Below are positions 56,703 to 64,000 of a stretch of 64,000 nt of DNA, piece after piece. The DNA is from Betaproteobacteria bacterium. GTDB lineage: Bacteria > Pseudomonadota > Gammaproteobacteria > Burkholderiales > Rhodocyclaceae. Within the stretch, counting starts at the first letter, position 1, and every line of letters begins with the position of its first letter. The stretch is from assembly GCA_012026885.1 (NCBI GenBank), contig VEPL01000019.1, positions 1-64,000 on the forward strand, in the 5' to 3' direction. The notes beneath the pieces are model-generated. The model saw only the letters and a list, made by a program, of their open reading frames with translations, did no database searches and was not told the DNA's origin. The translations under genes and the position numbers were made by a program.

Positions 56703-58808
56703 TCAGGTGCGCTCCCAGAGCGTGACTTCCGACAGGGTGTGCTGGAACTTGCGCTTGGTTTCGCGGATCACGAAGGGCACTGAGCGGGGCTCGCCAAGCA
56801 GGCGGAAGTGCGGGGCGAGCAGCGCCTTGAGGCCGTCGAGGGTGGTGAAGTTCTCGCCGTCTTTCTTGAAGCCGCCGATCCAGGCTTCGCGCTTGGTGTG
56901 CTCGGCCAGCCAAGTGTAGGGCGAGGCGATGACGAGGAGGCCGCCCGGATTGAGACGCTCGTGGATGGTGTTGAGGAAGAGCGCGGGGTCGTAGAGGCGG
57001 TCGATCAGGTTGGCGGCGAGGATGAGGTCGTAGCTGGTGAAGAGCGGCTTGAGGTTGCAGGCGTCGCCCTGGAAGAATTCGACTCGCGGCGCGACCGTCG
57101 CGAGGTCCAGGTCGGCCAGCGCGCACGCCTTGTAGCTGACCAGCTCGCCCTCGTCGGTCAGCGTGTAACGTAGGCTGCCCTGTTCGGCCAGCTGGGTGCC
57201 GACGCCGATGAAGCGGGCGGAGAAGTCGATGCCGGTGACCCTCCCGAAATGGCGGGCCAGTTCGAACGTGGCGCGGCCGGTGGCGCAGCCGAGGTCGAGT
57301 GCGCTACGCGCCGGCCGGTCGCCCATCGCCGCGATGGCGAGCCGGGCCAGGGCGCGCGGGAAGTTGGGTACGCCGAAGTATTCGTCGCCGTAGTGGAACT
57401 CGATGTATTCCGAGATCAGGTGGTCGGTTTCATAGCGCGAGGCTGGCTGGCTGGCCGGCACGTCGGCGACGACGTAGCGGAAGCCGGCGTGCTGGAAGAA
57501 ATGGCGGCGGAAGGCGTAGCGCGACACCGGTGCCGCCTCGTTGCCGCAGGAAATCCATGAGCCGCCCTTGATCAAATTGTGGCGGTCGTCGAAGGTCGGG
57601 GTCGTGAAATCGTCGTAGATCGGGTGGACTGCGAAGCCGGCGAACGGGTAGGTCGGCGTTTCCAGCCACTGCCAGACGTTGCCGACCACATCGAACAGCG
57701 GGCCGTGGGCATGGCGGGTCACCGGGCAACTCGAGGCCTCGTGCGCGAGTCCCAGATTGGCTGGCGGCAGGGCGTCAGGCAGGTCGCCGATGCCGGCGAA
57801 GCGGCGGAGCGCGTGCCATTCGTCCTCGCTCGGCAGGCGCACGGGCTGGCCGCCGGTGTGCGCCTTCCAGGCGCAGAAGGCCCTGGCTTCGTGGCAGTTG
57901 GTTTCGACCGGCCAGTCCCAGGGCATGGCCACCTCTTCGAGCATCAGGCGCAGGCGCCATTGGCTGCCGTCCCTGACCCAGAAGGTCGGGTGCTCGGCAC
58001 GGGCGAAGGTCTTCCAGGCGGCGCCTTCTTCCGTCCACAGCGCGTCATCCGCATAGCCGCCGGCCGCGACGAAGGTGAGGAATTCCCGGTTGGAGACGAG
58101 GTGGCGGCTGGCCTTGAAGGCTGCGGTCGACGCTTCGTGCGTGCCAAATTCGTTGTCCCAGCCATAGATCTGCGGGGCGCTGCGGTCGCGGCCGATAAGG
58201 AATTCGGCGGCGGGAATGTCGACCAGCGTGTTGTCGGGGGCGACGCCGCTGTCGCGGCACGGCGCCCAGGCGGGATGCGGGCGGACGTACTTGAGGTGAT
58301 GCTGGCGGATCAGGACCGACGAGGTTTCGAGGTGGATACGCTCGTGCTCGATGCCCATCAGGACGATCCAGAACGGGTCGTCCCAGCCGATCGGCAGGCT
58401 CAGCGGCTGTGCGCGGATCAGGCGGTCGACCGCGGCACGCACTTGCCGGCGGTAATCGCACACGGCGGCGACGGCGGGCCAGTCGTAGCGTGCGTCGCTG
58501 AGGTCGTCCCAGCTCATCTCATCGACGCCGATGGCGAACATCGATTCGAAGCCGGGGTTGATGCGTTCCAGAAGCCCGGCGAGCGCCAGCTTGTTGATGA
58601 AGAAAGTGGCGGTGTGGCCGAAGTAGAAGATCAGCGGGTGGCGCAGGGGGATCGGCTTGACGTAGTAGGCCTCGTCGCCTGCCAGCGTTTCGAACAGCAG
58701 TTCGTAGCGGTCGAAGGTGGCGTGGAAGTAATCCAGGATCTGCCGGCGCTTCTGGTCGGGGTCGGTGCCGCTGAGCAGCGGCGTGCCGGGGAAGGGAGAC
58801 GGCTTCAT
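56703..58808 (-). CDS. ovoA: OvoA: 5-histidylcysteine sulfoxide synthase / mercaptohistidine N-methyltransferase
   Basis: OvoA is the iron enzyme of ovothiol synthesis. It joins cysteine to histidine with oxygen, and its methyltransferase part methylates the mercaptohistidine. The 701-residue protein has a DinB-like N-terminal region with His 65 and the iron motif HERIHLE (His 155, His 159). A sulfatase-modifying-factor (FGE/EgtB-like) region (about 190-430) includes KGGSWISCGNEAAPVSRYAFR. A SAM methyltransferase follows (about 465-700, ALDLGCATGRATFELA). The ATG overlaps the bioA stop by 4 bp. Its place inside the biotin block is unusual. Confidence 0.93.
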   Translation of the reverse strand: MKPSPFPGTPLLSGTDPDQKRRQILDYFHATFDRYELLFETLAGDEAYYVKPIPLRHPLIFYFGHTATFFINKLALAGLLERINPGFESMFAIGVDEMSWDDLSDARYDWPAVAAVCDYRRQVRAAVDRLIRAQPLSLPIGWDDPFWIVLMGIEHERIHLETSSVLIRQHHLKYVRPHPAWAPCRDSGVAPDNTLVDIPAAEFLIGRDRSAPQIYGWDNEFGTHEASTAAFKASRHLVSNREFLTFVAAGGYADDALWTEEGAAWKTFARAEHPTFWVRDGSQWRLRLMLEEVAMPWDWPVETNCHEARAFCAWKAHTGGQPVRLPSEDEWHALRRFAGIGDLPDALPPANLGLAHEASSCPVTRHAHGPLFDVVGNVWQWLETPTYPFAGFAVHPIYDDFTTPTFDDRHNLIKGGSWISCGNEAAPVSRYAFRRHFFQHAGFRYVVADVPASQPASRYETDHLISEYIEFHYGDEYFGVPNFPRALARLAIAAMGDRPARSALDLGCATGRATFELARHFGRVTGIDFSARFIGVGTQLAEQGSLRYTLTDEGELVSYKACALADLDLATVAPRVEFFQGDACNLKPLFTSYDLILAANLIDRLYDPALFLNTIHERLNPGGLLVIASPYTWLAEHTKREAWIGGFKKDGENFTTLDGLKALLAPHFRLLGEPRSVPFVIRETKRKFQHTLSEVTLWERT

Positions 58809-60151
58809 GCGGATAGGGCCTCGTCGAGCGCGCCCTGTATCGCCGTGCCCAGCAGGGCGATCTCCGTGTCGGTGACGATGTAGGGCGGCATCAGGTAAAC
58901 GGTATTGCCGATAGGGCGGATCAGGGCTTCGCGGGCCAGCGCGGCGCGATAGAACTTGCGCGCGAACCACGGGTCGTCGGTGGGGACGTCGAACGCGGCG
59001 ATCATGCCGCGCTGGCGCAGGTGCCTGACTTGTGGGTTGGCGGCGAGCGGGGCGAGGGCGGCGGCGATTTTTGCCGCTTTCTCGCGGTTGACCGCGATCA
59101 CGCCGTCGGAATCGAAGATGTCGAGCGTCGCCAGCGCGGCGCGGCAGGCGAGCGGGTTGCCGGTGTAGCTGTGCGAATGCAGGAAAGCGCGGGCGACCGA
59201 GTCATCGAGGAAAGCGGCGTAGAGGGTGTCGCTGCACAGCACGACGGAAAGTGGCAGGTAGCCGCCGGAAATGCCCTTCGACAGGCACATCAGGTCGGGC
59301 CGGATGTCCGCCTGTTCGTGGGCGAAGAAGGTGCCTGTGCGGCCGCAGCCGACGGCGATCTCGTCGCAGATCAGGTGCACCTCGAAACGGTCACACAGGG
59401 CGCGGGCGAGGCGCAGGTACTCGGGATCATGCATCGCCATGCCGGCGGCGCCCTGGATCAGTGGCTCGACGATCAGCGCCGCCGTGGCTTCGCCGTGGGC
59501 TTCCAGGTGTTGCTCGAGCGCGACCGCGGCACGGCGGGCAACGTCGCCCGGTGTCTCGCCGGGTTCGCCGAGGCGGAAGTCGGGCGAGGGCACAACCGTC
59601 GCCCCGCGCACCAGCGGCGCGTAGGCATCCCGGAAGATCGCCATATCAGTGACGGCCAGCGCGCCGACCGTTTCGCCGTGATAGCTCCCGGCCAGGCAGA
59701 GGAAGCGGTCCTTCTCCGGGCGCCCGACATTGCGCCAGTAATGGCAGCTCATCTTCAGCGCGATTTCGGTGGCCGAGGCGCCGTCGGATGCATAGAAGGC
59801 ATGGCCGAGGGCGCCGCCGGTCAAGGCCGACAGACGCTCGGAAAGTTCGACCACCGGCTGGTGCGTGAAGCCGGCCAGCATGACGTGCTCGAGCGTTTCC
59901 AGCTGTTCAGTCAAGGCCGAGTTGATGCGCGGATTGGCGTGGCCGAACAGGTTGGTCCACCACGAGCTGATCCCGTCGAGGTAGCGCTTGCCGTCGAAAT
60001 CGTAGAGCCAGGCGCCGCTGCCGCGGGCGATGGGGACCAGCGGAAGGTGTTCCGGCGAGCCGCTGCGGGCGTGGTGGCGCATTTGCGTGCACGGGTGCCA
60101 GACGGCAGCCTGGCTGCGTGCCAGCCAGTCGGCGTTGCCGGAGTGGGCCAT
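58805..60151 (-). CDS. bioA: Adenosylmethionine-8-amino-7-oxononanoate transaminase
   Basis: BioA transfers an amino group from S-adenosylmethionine to 8-amino-7-oxononanoate to give diaminopelargonate. The 448-residue class III aminotransferase has VWHPCTQM near the start, GISSWWTNLFGHANP, the segment ICDEIAVGCGRTGTFF, and the pyridoxal lysine in LSKGISGGYLP. The start at 60151 is 8 bp past the DUF2863 stop. The stop overlaps ovoA (ATGA). Confidence 0.96.
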   Translation of the reverse strand: MAHSGNADWLARSQAAVWHPCTQMRHHARSGSPEHLPLVPIARGSGAWLYDFDGKRYLDGISSWWTNLFGHANPRINSALTEQLETLEHVMLAGFTHQPVVELSERLSALTGGALGHAFYASDGASATEIALKMSCHYWRNVGRPEKDRFLCLAGSYHGETVGALAVTDMAIFRDAYAPLVRGATVVPSPDFRLGEPGETPGDVARRAAVALEQHLEAHGEATAALIVEPLIQGAAGMAMHDPEYLRLARALCDRFEVHLICDEIAVGCGRTGTFFAHEQADIRPDLMCLSKGISGGYLPLSVVLCSDTLYAAFLDDSVARAFLHSHSYTGNPLACRAALATLDIFDSDGVIAVNREKAAKIAAALAPLAANPQVRHLRQRGMIAAFDVPTDDPWFARKFYRAALAREALIRPIGNTVYLMPPYIVTDTEIALLGTAIQGALDEALSA

Positions 60152-60159
60152 CGGATCGG

Positions 60160-61332
60160 TCAGTGCAATGCCTGCGAGGTCGCGGCCGGCTGTTCCGGCA
60201 TCTCGGCATGCACGAGTTCGCCTTCGGCATTGGGGAACATCGGGGCGCCGCAGTCGTCGCAGAATTCCATCGGGAAATGGTGGTCGAGGAAGAGGACTTC
60301 CTTGACCCCGGCCTCGCGCAATGTCGCCTCGATCTCGCCGGCCGCGTCGGTCGCTTCGTCCTCGGCGCCGAGCAGCGGCCAGACGATGCCGTGGTAAACC
60401 TCGTCGCCGGTCTTCGGGCCGAGGCCGACCCGGTATTCCTCCATGCGGCGGTCGTAGCAGGGCCCGACGACGGCGCGGATGTCGGCCGGCATCAGCCCGA
60501 GCGTCGTCTGCAGGAAGGCGACCGCGGCCTTCAGCGAGTAGGGGCGCGAGAGGCGGTCGGCATTGCGGCAGGCGGCGTGGTAGGCGTCCGGCTGCAGCGG
60601 CTGCCAGGCGCAGCCGGTGAGCACCGGCTCGAGGCCCGGGCTGCCCTGGCGGATCCATTCCTTGAGCGCGCCGTCGCGGCTGCCGTCCTTTTCGTTCCAG
60701 CGGAAGAGCGGGCCGCCGGCCGGCACGGCGATGGCGCCGATCAGGTAACGCACGTCGGAGAGGAAACGGTTGGTTTCGGCCATGGTTGCGCCGTCGACCG
60801 CAAGGTGCTTGCCGGCCAGCGCCGCCTCGCCGAGTTCGCGGGTCAGTTGCCAAGTGTCGCAGAAGCTGCGCGGCAGCTGGTCGGGGCTGTAGAGGAAATC
60901 GGCGAGGGCGACGCGGGCGTCGGCGCCGAAGACATGTGCGCCGAGGTGCACCGCCAGGGTTTCGAGGGTGCTCTTCGGCAGGCTGCCAGAAGGGATCGAG
61001 AAGCGCGACCAGGCCAGCACCGGTGCCGCGAACAGGAGGACGTCGACAGTCCGGCCAGGCGCTTCGAGGCGGGTAGTTTCGGCGCGCGCCTCGACCATGT
61101 CGGCAAGTTCGTCGTGGGCACGCGGGTTGGCCTCGAACAGGCGGTCGAGGGCGGTGTTGATATCGTCCTCGGCGCCATTGCGCAGGAGCCCGTCGACGGT
61201 CTCGGCGAGCTGGGCTTCCCAGTAGGCGTCCTCGAGCTTGCCGCCGGACTCGGAAAGGCCGCCGGCCAGGCGTTGCAATTCGGCGGCGTCGCGCGACAGG
61301 CGGTCGCGGGCGCCGAAGCGGGTGCGTTTCAT
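60160..61332 (-). CDS. DUF2863 family protein
   Basis: This 390-residue protein matches DUF2863, a family largely found in Betaproteobacteria. Segments include [27 protein letters not shown] and a C-terminal [21 protein letters not shown] with a Cys-x2-Cys pair. The function is unknown. It is the first gene of the biotin block; the start at 61332 is divergent from yaaA with an 79-bp gap that should hold both promoters. Confidence 0.86.
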   Translation of the reverse strand: MKRTRFGARDRLSRDAAELQRLAGGLSESGGKLEDAYWEAQLAETVDGLLRNGAEDDINTALDRLFEANPRAHDELADMVEARAETTRLEAPGRTVDVLLFAAPVLAWSRFSIPSGSLPKSTLETLAVHLGAHVFGADARVALADFLYSPDQLPRSFCDTWQLTRELGEAALAGKHLAVDGATMAETNRFLSDVRYLIGAIAVPAGGPLFRWNEKDGSRDGALKEWIRQGSPGLEPVLTGCAWQPLQPDAYHAACRNADRLSRPYSLKAAVAFLQTTLGLMPADIRAVVGPCYDRRMEEYRVGLGPKTGDEVYHGIVWPLLGAEDEATDAAGEIEATLREAGVKEVLFLDHHFPMEFCDDCGAPMFPNAEGELVHAEMPEQPAATSQALH

Positions 61333-61411
61333 CGGTGTTCCAAAAAGCAAAAGATTGATTTTACCAGCCGGTAGAATATTCCCGTCCGTCTCTGCAGTCC
61401 GCCCCGCATCC

Positions 61412-62182
61412 ATGCTCATCTTCCTGTCACCGGCCAAATCGCTCGATTACAAGACCCCGCCGCATGTCGCGACCCATACCCAGCCTGCCTTCCTCGACCG
61501 TTCCGCGAAGCTGATCCGGGCGTTGCGCCGGTTGTCGCCGGCCGATATCGCCAACCTGATGGATATCTCCGATGCGCTGGCCGTGCTCAACTTCCAGCGC
61601 TATGCCGAGTGGTCTTTGCCGTTCACGCCGGCCAACGCCAAGCAGGCGGTGCTGGCCTTCGACGGCGATGTCTACGATGGCCTCGGGGCGAAGACCCTGG
61701 CGCCTGCCGATCTCGATTTCGCGCAGCGGCACGTCCGCATCCTTTCCGGCCTCTACGGCATCCTGCGGCCGCTCGACCTGATGCAGCCCTACCGGCTCGA
61801 GATGGGGACGAAATTCGCCACTGCACGGGGCAAGGATCTCTACGCCTTCTGGGGCGAGACGCTGCTGAAGGCGATCAACGTCGAACTCGACGCCATGGCG
61901 CGGCCCGTTGCGGTCAACCTCGCCTCCGAGGAATATTTCAAGGCGGCGGTCGGGCGCAAGATCCGCGGCGACGTGATACAGCCGGTTTTCGAGGACTGGA
62001 AAGGCGGTCGCTACAAGATCATCAGCTTCTACGCCAAGCGGGCGCGTGGCCTGATGACGCGGTACGCGGTGTGTAACCGCCTCACGGAGCCCGACGGGCT
62101 CAAAGGGTTCGACCTCGACGGCTATGCCTATGCGGAAGGGGCTTCGGACGACCGGACCTGGGTCTTCCGCCGGCGAGCCTGA
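61412..62182 (+). CDS. yaaA: Peroxide stress protein YaaA
   Basis: This 256-residue DUF328/YaaA protein limits free intracellular iron during peroxide stress in E. coli. The N-terminus [13 protein letters not shown] is diagnostic, and the segments [21 protein letters not shown] and [15 protein letters not shown] [14 protein letters not shown] are also typical. The start at 61412 follows from the family N-terminus. It is divergent from the DUF2863-bio block and converges with the TlpA-like gene. Confidence 0.95.
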   Translation: MLIFLSPAKSLDYKTPPHVATHTQPAFLDRSAKLIRALRRLSPADIANLMDISDALAVLNFQRYAEWSLPFTPANAKQAVLAFDGDVYDGLGAKTLAPADLDFAQRHVRILSGLYGILRPLDLMQPYRLEMGTKFATARGKDLYAFWGETLLKAINVELDAMARPVAVNLASEEYFKAAVGRKIRGDVIQPVFEDWKGGRYKIISFYAKRARGLMTRYAVCNRLTEPDGLKGFDLDGYAYAEGASDDRTWVFRRRA

Positions 62183-62195
62183 AGCCGCTGGCGCG

Positions 62196-62705
62196 TTAGA
62201 GCTTGATGCCGAGGGTGCGGGCGATCAGCTCGACCTGGGTCGGGCTGTCCCACTCGCGGGCGCCGTAGAACTTGCCGAGCACCTTGCCGTCGGGTCCGAC
62301 CACTACGGTCAGCGGCAGGCGGTTGGCGCCCAGCATGTGCTCGAGCGGCCACGGCTTGGCGTCGATGAAGTTGGCGAACCCGGTGCCGGATTTTTCGAGG
62401 AAGGTGTAGGCGTTCTGCGGATAGTCGTCGGTCGAAATGCCGATCACCGTGAACTGTCGTCCATAGCGCTTCGACAACCGGTCGAGCGATCCCATCTCGG
62501 CTCGGCAGGGAGCGCACCAGCTGGCCCAGACGTTGATGATCAGCGGCTTGCCGCGATAGGCGGAAACCTTGGTCGGCGGCACGTTGAGGCCCTGGAGCGG
62601 CAGGTCGCGCAGCATTTCGCCGACTGGCACTTCGCCCGGCATCGCCGCTCCGGCGGGTGTGGCGAGCGCGACGAGCAGGCACAACAGGGCGACGATCGGT
62701 TTCAT
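62196..62705 (-). CDS. TlpA/ResA-like periplasmic thioredoxin
   Basis: This 169-residue exported redox protein has a signal peptide (about 1-20) and a thioredoxin fold with the active site WASWCAPC (Cys-Ala-Pro-Cys). IINVWASW and GPDGKVLGKFYG are typical. The likely role is disulfide reduction in the periplasm, for example cytochrome c maturation, but the substrate is unknown. It converges with yaaA (13 bp between stops). Confidence 0.9.
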   Translation of the reverse strand: MKPIVALLCLLVALATPAGAAMPGEVPVGEMLRDLPLQGLNVPPTKVSAYRGKPLIINVWASWCAPCRAEMGSLDRLSKRYGRQFTVIGISTDDYPQNAYTFLEKSGTGFANFIDAKPWPLEHMLGANRLPLTVVVGPDGKVLGKFYGAREWDSPTQVELIARTLGIKL

Positions 62706-62867
62706 GGCGGCGGACAGGTTGCGGTACGAGGCGCCAAGTTTAGCGCAGGCGACCGGCGGGTACCGCTTTGGCTTTGACCCAGGTCATGCCCTCGCCAGAG
62801 AGCGATTGACGCTCTGCGGGGCGGGGCGGATACTCAGCATCTTTGACTCAGCGGAGCCCTCCCGACC

Positions 62868-63233
62868 ATGAACAAGATCATCGCCCTCGCCTTTGCCGGC
62901 CTGCTTGCCGCCGGCAGCGCCTTCGCCGCCGACCCCGCCGGCAAGACCGTCGAGGCGGTCAACAAGGACAAGGCCGCGCTCGTTGGGCAGGAGATCGCCG
63001 TCACCGGCCGTGTGGTCAAGGTCAACAACGGCATCATGGGCCGCAACTTCGTCCACGTGCAGGACGGCACCGGCGACCAGACGACCAACAACCTGATCTT
63101 CACCAGCAAGCAGACCGCCAATGTCGGCCAGCAGGTTGTGGCCAAGGGCAAGGTGGTGTTGAACCGCGATTTCGGGATGGGCTATTCCTATCCGCTGCTG
63201 ATCGAAGATAGCACCATCGAGATCGTCAAGTAA
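62868..63233 (+). CDS. Exported OB-fold protein
   Basis: This 121-residue protein has a signal peptide (cleavage near residue 21, after GSAFA). An OB-fold-like domain follows with GQEIAVTGRVVKVNNGIMGRNFVHVQDGTGD and later GYSYPLLIEDSTIEIV. Similar proteins are described as nucleotide-binding OB-fold or periplasmic NrfJ-like proteins; the role is unknown. The 162-bp gap before it is shared with the divergent TlpA-like gene. Confidence 0.8.
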   Translation: MNKIIALAFAGLLAAGSAFAADPAGKTVEAVNKDKAALVGQEIAVTGRVVKVNNGIMGRNFVHVQDGTGDQTTNNLIFTSKQTANVGQQVVAKGKVVLNRDFGMGYSYPLLIEDSTIEIVK

Positions 63234-63251
63234 CGGACGCCCGCAGTTCGT

Positions 63252-63671
63252 TCAGCCGGCCAGCGTCTTGAGTGCGTCGGCCGGTTTGGCGATGCGGAAC
63301 GCCAGGCGGGTGCGGCCGCGCAGCCCGAGCAGTGCCTTGTCGCGGGTGACCAGCAGGTCGGCGTTTCCGCGCGCGGCCAGTTCGAGGAACATCTGGTCGT
63401 CGCGGTCGCGGCAGCGCGGCAGTCCGGCGACCGGGCACTCGGTGATCGATTCCGCAAGCCCGGTGTAGCGAGTGAACAGCGCTCCGGACACCTCCGGAGA
63501 CAAACGCAGTTCGGGGTAGGCGAGGACGCGGCGCAACTCGGCGAGCGTCCGCGTGTCGGCCAGGCAGCAGGCGCGTCCGTCTTCCAGCGCGGCGAGCAGC
63601 GGGGCCGCCGCCGCGTCGTGCCAGTGCAGCAGGTCGAGGACGACGTTGGTGTCGAGGACGAGGCGCGCCAT
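63252..63671 (-). CDS. PIN domain protein, solitary
   Basis: This 139-residue PIN-domain protein has the acidic residues of the nuclease fold: LVLDTNVVLDLL near the start, TLAELRRVL, RDRDDQMFLELA and LLVTRDKAL. Such proteins are often named as toxins, but no antitoxin gene lies beside it; the next gene upstream is the divergent dusC. It converges with the OB-fold gene (18 bp between stops). RNase activity is likely but unproven. Confidence 0.82.
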   Translation of the reverse strand: MARLVLDTNVVLDLLHWHDAAAAPLLAALEDGRACCLADTRTLAELRRVLAYPELRLSPEVSGALFTRYTGLAESITECPVAGLPRCRDRDDQMFLELAARGNADLLVTRDKALLGLRGRTRLAFRIAKPADALKTLAG

Positions 63672-63719
63672 GGGCGGGATTATAATGTCGCCCCGCCACG
63701 AACACCCCCGCGCCGCGCC

Positions 63720-64000
63720 ATGTCCCGCATCCTCCTCGCCCCGATGGAAGGCCTTGCCGACCCGCTGATGCGGGGCGTGCTGACGGGCCTCGGCGGCTAC
63801 GACTGGGGCATCTGCGAGTTCGTCCGGGTCACCGCCAGCGTGCTGCCCAACCGCACCTTCCTGCGTACCTGCCCGGAACTGAACAACGGTAGCCGGACCG
63901 CGTCCGGTACCCCGATGCGGGTGCAACTGCTCGGTTCCGACCCGTACTTCATCGCTGCCAATGCCCGGCGCCTGCTCCGTCACCGGCCGGCCGGCATTGA
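63720..64000 (+). CDS. dusC: tRNA-dihydrouridine synthase (DusC-like), 3' end beyond window
   Basis: The visible 93 codons start MSRILLAPMEGLADPLMRG, the typical Dus N-terminus that lines the FMN site. They continue with a segment matching DusC (YDWGICEFVRVTASVLPN) and TPMRVQLLGSDP. Dus enzymes reduce uridine to dihydrouridine in tRNA with NADPH. The gene is cut by the window end, so length and C-terminal subtype features cannot be checked. The PIN gene lies 48 bp away, divergent. Confidence 0.87.
   Translation, partial: MSRILLAPMEGLADPLMRGVLTGLGGYDWGICEFVRVTASVLPNRTFLRTCPELNNGSRTASGTPMRVQLLGSDPYFIAANARRLLRHRPAGI

Noticed and set aside
56703..58808. Sulfatase-modifying (FGE) domain in ovoA as maturase for the arylsulfatase
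   Set aside because: The His motif, DinB region and methyltransferase domain identify OvoA; the FGE-like fold is part of EgtB/OvoA enzymes and does not modify sulfatases.

Overview
The window is a high-GC chromosomal segment that looks like a betaproteobacterium of the Rhodocyclales (Dechloromonas/Azonexus/Accumulibacter-like). This is inferred from gene families (DUF2863, a CysB-type regulator next to cysI-DUF934-cysH, DUF2789, VF530) and dense gene packing. No rRNA, tRNA, CRISPR array, prophage or complete insertion sequence was recognised. Both window ends cut a gene: a small lipoprotein on the left and a DusC-like dihydrouridine synthase on the right.

Layout. 0-6.5 kb: a spermidine-synthase-like membrane protein, rarD, small proteins and cysDN (sulfate adenylyltransferase). 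6.5-12 kb: a SulP anion transporter with STAS and cyclic-nucleotide domains, then a large Cache-HAMP-PAS-GGDEF-EAL-CZB c-di-GMP protein. 12-18 kb: fumC, trmA, arfB, a carboxylesterase and an RNase D-like exonuclease. 18-24 kb: UDP-glucuronate decarboxylase with a TPR/O-GlcNAc-transferase-like protein, then a 4-hydroxybutyryl-CoA dehydratase/HpaB-family enzyme divergent from a TetR regulator. 24-33 kb: a lipoprotein, a three-domain cNMP/acetate kinase/PduL fusion, argC, a hydrolase, an MFS transporter and an MltF-like lytic transglycosylase. 33-37.5 kb: a FIST sensor and a hybrid histidine kinase. 37.5-44 kb: cysI-DUF934-cysH, divergent cysB, and a duplicated 3' end of cysH beyond an unusual lipoprotein gene. 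44-50.5 kb: an arylsulfatase with a divergent AraC regulator, a tiny Cys-rich protein and a DUF1254 lipoprotein. 50.5-61.3 kb: a long same-strand run DUF2863-bioA-ovoA-bioF-bioH-bioC-bioD-yciB-yciI-bolA-ppiC-SDR. 61.4-64 kb: yaaA, a TlpA-like thioredoxin, an OB-fold protein, a PIN protein and dusC.

Two themes link the genes. The first is sulfur: sulfate uptake and activation (SulP, CysDN), APS and sulfite reduction (CysH, CysI), regulation (CysB), sulfate-ester hydrolysis (arylsulfatase) and a sulfur-containing antioxidant (OvoA, ovothiol). The second is biotin: bioA, F, H, C and D lie in one coupled block with ovoA inserted between bioA and bioF; bioB is not in the window. The most unusual items are the cNMP-AckA-PduL fusion, ovoA inside the biotin block, the dehydratase-like enzyme with a mixed active-site motif, and the partial cysH duplication.
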